This document shows positions 10,238 through 17,114 of a stretch of DNA of 26,711 nt, piece after piece. Within the stretch, counting starts at the first letter, position 1; every line of letters begins with the position of its first letter. The position numbers and the translations under genes are program-made. Source of the DNA: Chara braunii (taxonomy: Eukaryota; Streptophyta; Charophyceae; Charales; Characeae). The DNA lies in the NCBI GenBank assembly GCA_003427395.1, contig BFEA01000008.1:3546768-3573478 (forward strand). The letters run 5' to 3'. The notes beneath the pieces are model-generated. The model did not search any database, was not told the DNA's origin, and saw nothing but the letters and a program-made list of their open reading frames with translations.

Positions 10238-10590
10238 CTGACAGAGGGAGAGAGACAAGTAGATAGAGAGAAAGAGAGAGAGACAAAGCAAATCCAAGTC
10301 GTCATTAAGAAAAGGAAAGTGCATAGTGCACTTCAACGATGCCAATTTAAATTATGAGAAGACGGAATAAGTCCCTGCCATACCGCAAAAGCCTACGACA
10401 AACAAAAAAAGAAAACGTCAATGTCCACAGGACGACTCATCCACCCGATCGGATGACCACCCACTTCCCTGGCCAAACGATACGTCCAGAACGTCCCGCT
10501 CACGGCTATAACGACGACGGAAAGGCTCACACTTTCGCGCCGTCCACATCCATGGAAGCGACAATGCACTCGACAGAGGCGGCAAAAACT
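10236..10590. other. No gene seen (3' flank of trihelix pseudogene)
   Basis: After the degenerate end of the (AG)n repeat this is ordinary non-coding DNA. On the minus strand it would be the downstream region of the trihelix frame ending at 10591. No polyadenylation or terminator signal stands out. Confidence 0.4.
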
Positions 10591-11768
10591 CTAACGCTGA
10601 CGAATGGCCTTCGCTATCTCCAACTGAGTATGGCACATCAGTTTGCTGACTTCGTCTGACGCTGCATAGTGCTTTTTCTGCACTTCCACCTTCGCTTCCA
10701 ACGCCTCGCACTTCCGGACTTGGATGGAGCACTGCTGCTTGTTGGCGCTCTCCATCATCGACACCATTAGCGCCCCGTGCTTATCCATGCATTTTGTCAT
10801 CGCTTCGAAAGTTTGTTGCCCCATGCTCTTCCTCTTGCTGAAACCACCGACGCTACCGTCATTTGAGAAGAACCTGTCGTCGACCCATCATCGTCGTCGT
10901 CGTGCCCTGCACCAGCATCCTCATCGCCCACAGATTCAAGATCCACAGAAGAGGCGGAAGGCAGACGCACACCACCCGAAGCACCCGTGTCGGCGACGTT
11001 TTTTGGGTTTATGGTGTGGTTTTTGGCCGTCGACCCCACTATCTCGTCGTAAACTGCACGGTCTATGTTGAAATTTAAGCCGTTGGACGTCCTCTCCTTC
11101 CTAGAGAACTGGAAGAAGTCCTGTTTCCTGGACAAGCCTTGCAACTGATGCACCTTCGTAAACTGCTGCATCAAATTGTCCCACTTCTTCCCGCACTTAT
11201 CTGCGTCTCTGTCGACGCCCACCTTCTTCAACCTCTGTGCCACATCTCACCACTTCCATTCTTGCGGCTTCATCCGAGTGTGAGCGTGACCCATCCCCTG
11301 CAGATACGCATCTTGGTCTGGTTTAGCCCTTATGAGGGCTATAATGTCGTCGACGGACCAGAACTGATGACCTCCGTCCGCATCACCGTCACCTTTGGCA
11401 TCGCTCCCCTTCCCCACTGCTTTTTTCCCCCGACGACCATTGCGGGTAGAAGCCTTCGTCCTTCCTCCCCTGCCTCCCATGTTGTTCTGCTTGAACGGTG
11501 ACACGTAGTCTTCGTCCTTCTCCCCACCTTCTCTGTCGTCGTCGTCGTCATCGCTATCGTCCGCGTCCAGAACTGGTGCCTCCTTTTCATTTTCCTGCTC
11601 CCCCACACGCAGTCGCTGGACCCCCCGAGTTATGGATTTTTCGCGCCCCAACCGGAGCCCCTGTCGGTGTTCTGCCCACACCTCTCCCGTCCCGGTCGTC
11701 ACCAATATCGGGGAAGCCAGAATCCGTCTCCCCGCAGAGAGGGAATCCCATGCAGAAAAGCAGATCAA
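10591..11768 (-). pseudogene. Trihelix (Myb/SANT-like) DNA-binding protein, broken
   Basis: The core is one trihelix domain: QFWSVDDIIALIRAKPDQD, then MKPQEWKW, then DVAQRLKKVGVDRDADKCGK and KWDNLMQQFTKVHQLQ (about 11370-11110). It has the spaced tryptophans and amphipathic helices of the family. A TGA at 11247-11249 interrupts it in frame (EWKW*DVAQRL). Upstream is an acidic and basic linker (DSDDDDDDREGG, GGRGGRTKAST) typical of such proteins. Downstream is an acidic stretch (GHDDDDDGS) and then, after a 1-base frameshift near 10862-10876, a helical, possibly coiled-coil C-terminus (FSKRKSMGQQTFEAMTKCMD to EIAKAIRQR*). A further frame change near 11595 may separate the true N-terminus (RGVGRTPTGAPVGARKIHNS). 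Trihelix domains occur in plant transcription factors and as the second protein of PIF/Harbinger transposons. No transposase is next to it, so its source stays open. The start at 11768 is simply the first codon of the open frame. Confidence 0.75.
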
Positions 11769-11931
11769 TCACAATCTTTTGCACCTCTCCACAATTTGAA
11801 AGACGTCCAGATTCGGACACTTATTCCAATCCTTTTTTGCCACTGGGATCTTGCCCTTACCTGAGGCCCGTGCGTGCATGGATAATGGAGAGACGAGTTT
11901 CATTTCTTTTTTCTCTTTTCTTTTCTTCTTC

Positions 11932-12414
11932 TTTTTTTTTTTCTTTCTATATTCTTCTCTCAACTTCTGTTTCTTTTACCTTCCACTACCTACTCCTAAG
12001 ACTATCTAGAGGGGACCCCTGCAAGCATAGTTTCCTCTCTCTGTGAAGGGGAGATTTCATGTTGCCCCTTGCCCCTAATGGTTAGGGTATAGGGTTGGGG
12101 CCGCCAGTGGGGGTCTGGCTAACACAAAGACCGAGACCTGCCAGTAGCTGTGCCTCCCTTTCTCATCGTCCCCCACCCTTCATCGAGTAGCAGCAGAGGC
12201 TATGGCCAACACTCTCCCACACTCCACACACAACCCACTCGCGCTCACACTCACACCCGTGTTGGTCATAGACCCCGCTAATACCTATCAGGGGTATCCA
12301 GAGGACTATTACAGTCCGTTGGCACTAAGTGTGCCACAGGTGGCCATGGGGTTTGAACCCACAGCCTCCTGGATGCCACTTGCATGCCTAACCAACTGAG
12401 CTAGGCCGCTGGAT
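11932..12414 (-). mobile_element. tRNA-derived SINE, copy 2, with perfect 16-bp target duplication
   Basis: The minus-strand head, CCAGCGGCCTAGCTCAGTTGG, contains a canonical A box (TAGCTCAGTTGG). A B box GGTTCAAACCC lies about 50 bases on, at 12352-12362. The tail is A-rich (plus-strand T run from 11932). A 16-base direct repeat, TTTTCTTTTCTTCTTC, is identical at 11916-11931 and 12415-12430 and brackets the element exactly. The site is pyrimidine-rich, so some chance similarity is possible, but the placement fits a target duplication. The head and the end of the body match the SINE at 1942-2358, while the middle is longer and diverged. Confidence 0.88.
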
Positions 12415-12443
12415 TTTTCTTTTCTTCTTCCTAAGAACGGCTC

Positions 12444-12473
12444 TTTATTATTTATTTATTTATTTATTTATTT
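12444..12473. repeat. (TTTA)n microsatellite
   Basis: About seven TTTA/TTAT units in a row, directly beyond the SINE's 5' flank. Confidence 0.9.
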
Positions 12474-12521
12474 TTGAACTTTGCTTGGACAAGAACAACA
12501 GAGGCCGGGGACCTCACAATC

Positions 12522-12737
12522 AAACCACCAGTACTTGGCCCAGCTATCTGCTGCGGCGCTTTAACAGCGGCACTTTCCCGTTAACGTGCAGCGCCTTTAG
12601 GGCTTCGGGGTACCGGACCACAATGGCTGGAAACGCCAGCCAATTTTTTTTTGAAACGGTATCCATAGCCGGGCCAAGTACTGGTGGTGGGGCATTCCAG
12701 GCTCGGCAGCTATAGCTGGGCCAAGTACTGGTGGTTT
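12522..12737. mobile_element. Foldback element, AAACCACCAGTACTTGG termini
   Basis: The left end AAACCACCAGTACTTGGCCC plus AGCTAT is exactly matched by the complementary right end ATAGCTGGGCCAAGTACTGG plus TGGTTT, giving arms of at least 26 bases around about 165 bases. An extra internal copy of the right arm (ATAGCCGGGCCAAGTACTGG, 12665-12684) suggests partial duplication. Elements at 16553-16672 and 16954-17114 have the same ends. There is no coding capacity. Confidence 0.75.
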
Positions 12738-12745
12738 CAACCCGG

Positions 12746-12936
12746 ATTGCTGAAAAACAGGTCCAGCATCCTATCTTGGGTATCAGACTGGAAAGCAGGT
12801 GCAGTGTCCTCAGAAGAAGAGATAGAAAAACTGGCTGGAAACCAGGTCCAGCGTCCTTTCCAAAAAAAAAAAAAATACTTCTAGTAATTCTAGCATCTTC
12901 GCATATGACGGAAGAAAATCAGGTCTGGCGTCCGTT
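12746..12936 (+). repeat. Cluster of four dispersed hairpin repeats
   Basis: Four members of the hairpin family occur in a row in one orientation: GCTGAAAAACAGGTCCAGCA (from about 12749), CTGGAAAGCAGGTGCAGTG (12788), GCTGGAAACCAGGTCCAGCG (12833) and GAAGAAAATCAGGTCTGGCG (12911). Spacing is uneven (about 40-78 bases), so this is a clustered interspersed repeat and not a regular array. Confidence 0.6.
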
Positions 12937-13550
12937 TTTAGATTCAATGAAATAGCTTTTTGACAGCCTTACGCTTTCTTCTGCTCAGTGCCCTTCCGAG
13001 CTCAGAAGGGACCTCAGACCTTCTCAGCCTGATGGGCTGCCTGCTGAATCCATAATACCTAGGTCTGTGAGTGGGTGGTCCCACAAGAGCTCCGAGCCTC
13101 CGAGTACTTGAGCTTGTCCCTGTAATCGAAGTAGGCCCAACAGTGTAGAGAGGCCCACTTGGATTGGAATAGAATCTTTGGGAAGCAGTTTCAGGAACAA
13201 AAAAAAAACAAAAACAAAAAAACAAAAAACAAAGCTGTAAAGAGAAACGAACTGTAAGCTGCTGACAGCCAGCTTGTCGCACACATTGACATGATACATC
13301 TCCACAGTGTCACGTGGAAATACCAGAGAAAGAAAGCCCCTGGCAAGATCGGTCAGCCCTTTGTCGTGTATGTCCCTACCTCGTCCGGTCTTCTTTTTTT
13401 TTTTTTTTTTTTTTGCCCAGGTCAAATAAAGAGCTATTACGCACTTGCATACACACTTATATATATATATATATTTTTTTTTTTCCGAAAAAATACATTC
13501 AATTTCATTCCAGAAAAAAAATAAAGTACACGTATATATATATATATATA
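12937..13550. other. No gene seen; A/T homopolymers and (TA)n
   Basis: Contains an A/C-rich run (13200-13230), a T run (13392-13414) and short (TA)n stretches near 13460 and 13533-13550. The long reading frame across 13024-13677 on the minus strand is made mostly of Tyr/Ile from (TA)n and Phe/Lys from homopolymers. Confidence 0.5.
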
Positions 13551-13623
13551 TCGTCACAAACAGAACTGCCCGGTAAACCGTAGGCAGAGAGAGAGAAGAG
13601 GGCAACAAACGAGGGGCTGTGAT
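13551..13623 (-). repeat. (TA)n-bounded 100-bp repeat, copy 1
   Basis: Its reverse complement begins at TCACAGCCCCTCGTTTGTTG, continues with CTCTGCCTACGGTTTACCGG and ends GTTCTGTTTGTGACGA. It is embedded in (TA)n on both sides. It matches copies at 13750-13853 and 14945-15042 but lacks their first 40 or so bases. With copy 2 it forms an inverted pair separated by about 126 bases, mostly (TA)n. Confidence 0.8.
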
Positions 13624-13737
13624 ATATATATATACACATATATATACATATATATACACATATATATATATACACATATATATATATGCATGTATATATA
13701 CTTATATATGCATTATATATACATTATATGATATATA
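13624..13737. repeat. (TA)n microsatellite between inverted repeat copies
   Basis: A run of TA with scattered CA, CG and GC changes lies exactly between repeat copies 1 and 2. Confidence 0.9.
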
Positions 13738-13749
13738 GGGTTCAGCCTC

Positions 13750-13790
13750 CTGATGAGTCAGTCGGTGAAACTCCGACGAAACAGTTTGTC
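13750..13790 (+). ncRNA. Candidate hammerhead ribozyme core (probably degenerate)
   Basis: CTGATGA at 13750-13756 matches the conserved hammerhead strand C3-A9. GTCGG (13761-13765) pairs with CCGAC (13773-13777) as stem II with loop TGAAACT. GAAA (13778-13781) is the second conserved strand. ACA/TGT (13781-13783 and 13787-13789) makes a 3-bp stem III with loop GTT. C13790 stands at the cleavage position, giving type I topology. Two problems remain. Four extra bases (13757-13760) separate CTGATGA from stem II; they look like a tandem AGTC duplication (AGTCAGTC), and without them stem II abuts the core as required. A convincing stem I is also missing between GGTTCAGCCTC and ACATCCCCTCG. It sits at the 5' end of a (TA)n-bounded repeat. 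Penelope-like elements and retrozymes are known to carry such ribozymes. Confidence 0.45.
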
Positions 13791-13853
13791 ACATCCCCTC
13801 GTTTGTTGTCCTCTTCTCCCTCCCTCTCTGCCTACCCGGCAGCCCTGTTTGAC
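13750..13853 (+). repeat. (TA)n-bounded 100-bp repeat, copy 2 (longest)
   Basis: Runs from the CTGATGA core through GTGAAACTCCGACGAAACAG, the CCCCTCGTTTGTTGTCCTCT pyrimidine stretch and GCCTACCCGGCAGCCCTGTT to TTGAC. The GGTTTACC seen in copies 1 and 3 is lost here. (TA)n lies close upstream and (CT)n then (TA)n downstream. No coding capacity. Confidence 0.8.
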
Positions 13854-14293
13854 TAACTCTCTCTCTCTCTCTATATATATATATATGACGATATATATAT
13901 GTATGTATGTATATATATTTTTTTTCAATAGTAATTTTTTGCACAGGTAGTTTTGTTTAATAACTTTCTATTCACATCTACTTCACAGTGAGTTCTGGCT
14001 TGCTCATGCGGTATTGATATTCGGTTGCGCTTCACGTGGGTAAGGATGCAGCCGAGATGATTGATCATTAATCTACCTTCTTTTTTTTTTTCCTCTTTTT
14101 TTTCCCCTCTTTTTTTAAGAGGTTGACTGTTTGATGATCATTTCGATTCACTGTGTCCCCCAAAAAAGGGGAGTACGCTATGAAGGGGCGTGGTCCCACC
14201 TCTTACCTGGATTCTAGATTTGTGGCCTTGGATGACGGTGGTCTGATTTAACGACCAGGAACAAAGAATCTGGGTGTTAAGTGTGGGACCTCT
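13854..14293. other. No gene seen up to the assembly gap
   Basis: After (CT)n and (TA)n (13856-13918) this is non-coding DNA with T-rich tracts at 14078-14117. I recognise nothing in it. Confidence 0.4.
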
Positions 14294-14773
14294 NNNNNNN
14301 NNNNNNNNNNNNNNNNNNNNNNNNNNNNNNNNNNNNNNNNNNNNNNNNNNNNNNNNNNNNNNNNNNNNNNNNNNNNNNNNNNNNNNNNNNNNNNNNNNNN
14401 NNNNNNNNNNNNNNNNNNNNNNNNNNNNNNNNNNNNNNNNNNNNNNNNNNNNNNNNNNNNNNNNNNNNNNNNNNNNNNNNNNNNNNNNNNNNNNNNNNNN
14501 NNNNNNNNNNNNNNNNNNNNNNNNNNNNNNNNNNNNNNNNNNNNNNNNNNNNNNNNNNNNNNNNNNNNNNNNNNNNNNNNNNNNNNNNNNNNNNNNNNNN
14601 NNNNNNNNNNNNNNNNNNNNNNNNNNNNNNNNNNNNNNNNNNNNNNNNNNNNNNNNNNNNNNNNNNNNNNNNNNNNNNNNNNNNNNNNNNNNNNNNNNNN
14701 NNNNNNNNNNNNNNNNNNNNNNNNNNNNNNNNNNNNNNNNNNNNNNNNNNNNNNNNNNNNNNNNNNNNNNNNN
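14294..14773. other. Assembly gap (480 N)
   Basis: 480 consecutive undetermined bases. The right edge abuts a run of 23 C (14774-14796) followed by 9 A, which probably caused the assembly or sequencing failure. Reading frames crossing it are meaningless. Confidence 1.
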
Positions 14774-14944
14774 CCCCCCCCCCCCCCCCCCCCCCCAAAA
14801 AAAAAGGAACAAGCACTGTCACGTCGCTTGACAAGTCCTTGAAACAATGACGTGGCATTGCTGTCATAAGAAATCGGATGACAGTTGGGTCGAGCAGGGA
14901 GTCCTTAGGCGCCCTCTCCAGGCCATTGCTTATGTATATATATA

Positions 14945-15042
14945 GTGAAACTCCGACGAAACAGTTTGTCACAGCCCCTCGTTTGTTGTCCTCTTCTCCC
15001 TCCCTCTCTGCCTACGGTTTACCGGGCAGTTCTATTTGACGA
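14945..15042 (+). repeat. (TA)n-bounded 100-bp repeat, copy 3
   Basis: Starts directly after TATATATA with GTGAAACTCCGACGAAACAG, continues TTTGTCACAGCCCCTCGTTT and ends GTTCTATTTGACGATATATA. It keeps the GAAA, mini stem III and cleavage-site C of the hammerhead-like core in copy 2, but the (TA)n boundary has replaced CTGATGA and the 5' half of stem II. It could not be a ribozyme on its own. Confidence 0.8.
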
Positions 15043-15189
15043 TATATATAAACATATAAAGGAAGCCATGTGGACAGCACGGAGACCTCACTCCGGTTGG
15101 TAGCTGCTCACGATCGACCAAAAACGGAGAATTCGATTTTTAAAGGTTTTCTCCCGCTTAGAAAGGGAGTTTTTTTTGCCTCTTTTTTG

Positions 15190-15290
15190 TAATTTGAGCA
15201 ATTTCTGTATTTATAAGTGTCATCATCGTGCAGGGGCCATGCTAATCTTCTCTGTATTACCCAACTGACCTGCCTTCTTCCCCCGAATAA
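15190..15290 (-). ncRNA. U6 spliceosomal snRNA-like sequence, probably a pseudogene
   Basis: Read on the minus strand from 15257 to about 15191, the sequence contains ATACAGAGAAGATTAGCATG, GCCCCTGC, GATGACAC, ATAAAT, AGAAAT and CAAATT in the order and spacing of U6 snRNA. It keeps the ACAGAGA box (5' splice-site recognition) and the AGC catalytic triad. I count about ten differences from plant U6 over that span. The 5' stem-loop is badly diverged; only a CGGGG near 15281 remains of it. No T-run terminator follows: the 3' side is A-rich (ACAAAAAAGAGGC then AAAAAAAA), as in retrotransposed U6 copies. No TATA box or plant snRNA upstream element is visible. A diverged functional variant cannot be ruled out but seems unlikely. 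Confidence 0.8.
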
Positions 15291-15359
15291 AATGTACGGT
15301 CATTATAGCTGTATTTAAGGCATCTTTCAGTCTAGATACAGCTATGATGACCGTACGTT
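15291..15359. repeat. 69-bp hairpin between U6-like and tRNA-like sequences
   Basis: The arms 15291-15314 and 15336-15359 are complementary over 24 bases with two mismatches (core GTACGGTCATNATAGCTGTAT), with a 21-base loop. It begins one base past the 5' limit I set for the U6-like sequence and ends just before the tRNA-like A box. It could be a tiny MITE or a structured RNA. Confidence 0.75.
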
Positions 15360-15360
15360 G

Positions 15361-15440
15361 GAACAAGGTAGCTCAGTTGGTACACCCCTGAACTGTTGAA
15401 GTGATATCTCAAGCAGTCTCCATTTTATTTGAAGGGGCAA
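15361..15440 (+). other. tRNA-like A box fragment
   Basis: GGTAGCTCAGTTGGTACA at about 15367-15384 contains a perfect A box (TAGCTCAGTTGG), the same as in the SINE at 11932. No convincing B box follows within 60 bases and no cloverleaf can be completed. It is a tRNA or SINE fragment at best. Confidence 0.35.
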
Positions 15441-15470
15441 CTACCGTAACTACGGGGCACTCACAAAAGC

Positions 15471-16112
15471 AGTTTCTAAACGCATTTCAAAGTTTTCATT
15501 GTTCCAACTTCCACTTCGCAGTCCAGTCCGGGGCCAGGTCCCACTAGCAGCGTTGAGTTTCCTCAAGGCCTGAATATGGACACGTTCGTGGAGATGTGCG
15601 GTTGAAAAAACTCAATGCGATTTCTGCACATATCCACATACACGTCCAGATTCAGGCCTTGAGGAAACTCAACGCTGCTAGTGGGACCTGGCCCCTGGTC
15701 TGAGGTTTGCAATGCGGTCCAAGCTCTGCTTTGCAGAAAAGCCGCACTGTGGAGTTTGTAACTGCAGTTCAGTCAGGCACGTTCTCGTTCTTTTTGTATT
15801 TTTCTTTTAATCTCGGGCATGGCCGAGGCATCTTGGCCGTGTCCCAGCCACGCAACAAGATGCTCGGCCACATCCAAAAGGAGGGGAAAGGGAGTGGGGG
15901 GGAGGGAACCGAAAAAAAAAAAACACCCAAAAAAAAACCGGCCACATGCCTGACTGAATTGCAGTCACAAACTCTGCGGTGCGACCTTTCTGCAAAGCAG
16001 CAGAGTTTGGACTGCATTGTAATTCAGCAGCAGACTTTGGACTGCATTGTAATTCTCGGACCGGACTGGACTGCGGACTGTGAAACGGAAGTTTGAAATG
16101 CATTTAGAAACT
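15471..16112. mobile_element. Large foldback element with nested MITE
   Basis: Outer arms AGTTTCTAAA-CGCATTTCAAA ... TTTGAAATGCATTTAGAAACT and GCAGTCCAGTCCGG ... CCGGACTGGACTGC mirror each other. Inner arms at 15706-15777 and 15946-16019 also match, with GCTCTGCTTTGCAGAAA against TTTCTGCAAAGCAGCAGAG and GCAGTTCAGTCAGGCA against TGCCTGACTGAATTGC. A third palindrome in the loop is GGCCGAGGCATCTTG against CAAGATGCTCGGCC. Without the MITE at 15530-15695 the element is about 476 bases. A direct repeat, TTTGGACTGCATTGTAATTC, occurs twice in the right arm near 16006 and 16037. No coding capacity. Confidence 0.8.
15530..15695. mobile_element. Foldback MITE, copy 2, nested
   Basis: Matches the element at 2473-2635 along its whole length, with ends GGGGCCAGGTCCCACTAGCA and TGCTAGTGGGACCTGGCCCC. 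It interrupts the left arm of the larger foldback: AGTCCGG on its left and GGTCTGAG on its right rejoin to AGTCCGGTCTGAG. The other arm (reverse complement near 16060) reads AGTCCGGTCCGAG without the insert. It is therefore younger than the host element. Confidence 0.9.
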
Positions 16113-16552
16113 CAAACCATGACTGCGCCCTAGTTTTCTCTTGATTTCATTTTTTAAGGAAAAAATACAAATGTCTGTGCCCTTCCAACTTCCAACTTTA
16201 ATGGTTTTAACGGATAAAGGATGTGCAGAAGGACGGACAGAGAGTATTCAGAAGAAGAGGCGATTTTTCAGCAGTTGCTGTAACAGAAAAACCACTACCT
16301 CATCATTGCTGGCCCTTAAGGAATGCCTCCTCACAATAGGAATGAAAATAAGCTGGAATAAGTCAACAGCACTGACGAAATAAGCTTGAATAAATCAACA
16401 GCACTGACGCCAAACAGCTCCCCACTGCGCCAGTACTGGCCCACTAGCACTGGACCTAGTTTGCATTAAACCGCAATGATGATGCAGCGGTTAAGTTACA
16501 GTAAGGTAACCTTTCCCAGTCATTTGGCCAAGTCGCAGCGGTTAAAGTTCCG
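16113..16552. other. Non-coding DNA with a 31-bp tandem duplication
   Basis: A 31-base unit (AATAAGCTGGAATAAGTCAA then CAGCACTGACG) at 16348-16378 is repeated at 16379-16409 with two changes. The 80-codon frame at 16141-16383 ends in LLTIGMKISWNKSTALTK, which faintly recalls an RT motif D region but has no partner motifs. A diverged piece of the TTAAACC family (CGCCAGTACTGGCCC) is at 16430. Confidence 0.4.
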
Positions 16553-16672
16553 TTAAACCACGAGTACTTCCAAGCCACAATTTTAGGAAACGTACAGGAC
16601 ACTAGAAACATTTCTACTCTTTATTTTTTCCACCCGGTTGGCGGAGAACTGGGCCAAGTACTGGTGGTTTAA
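16553..16672. mobile_element. Foldback element, TTAAACCACNAGTACTT termini, copy A
   Basis: Left end TTAAACCACGAGTACTT and right end AAGTACTGGTGGTTTAA are inverted with one mismatch. Both ends show TTAA, either a target duplication or part of the terminus. Inside, TTTTAGGAAACGTACAGG and TTTCTACTCTTTATTTTTTC match copy B at 16954-17114. It is the same family as the element at 12522. Confidence 0.75.
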
Positions 16673-16953
16673 CCTGGAGACGGCCAGATACGCGGCCAAA
16701 ACTCACCGTGCAGGGGCCGCGGCCTATACCTGGGAAGGTACTACTGGCGGTTTAACCAGGGGTAGCCAGGTGGAAGATAACAGAAAAGAGGTCACAGGGC
16801 GGTCCGGGGCATGTTGGAGGCAGAGAAGCAAAAGGATGCTCTAGTTCCTGGGCAGTGGCCTTTTGCTTTTCTGGGTCCTTCTCAAAACAACTATTGCCCA
16901 ACCATGGATGATATTAGCACAGGCAGGCTACCGTATGACCAGAGACTGGGGCC

Positions 16954-17114
16954 TTAAACCACCAGTACTTCCTAAAGTCGTGCCCGCGCCACTATTTTAG
17001 GAAACGTACGGGCCACTACATGACCGCCCAAATTCATCCAACTAGAAAGGTTTCTACTTTATTTTTCCCCGCGGCCGATAACTGGACCAACCCGGCCAAG
17101 TACTGGTGGTTTAA
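16954..17114. mobile_element. Foldback element, TTAAACCACCAGTACTT termini, copy B
   Basis: Left end TTAAACCACCAGTACTT and right end AAGTACTGGTGGTTTAA are perfect inverted repeats of 17 bases. The interior shares TTTTAGGAAACGTACGGG and TTTCTACTTTATTTTTCC with copy A but is about 40 bases longer. A diverged end (ACTACTGGCGGTTTAACC, about 16740) lies between the two copies and may be a broken third member. Confidence 0.8.

Noticed and set aside
13024-13677. 217-codon minus-strand frame
   Set aside because: Built from (TA)n and homopolymer translation with unrelated DNA between.
15361-15440. Functional tRNA gene
   Set aside because: Only the A box is present; no B box, acceptor pairing or T-run terminator.
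16141-16383. Possible RT fragment ending in MKISWNKSTALTK
   Set aside because: One weak motif only; no motif A or C nearby in any frame.
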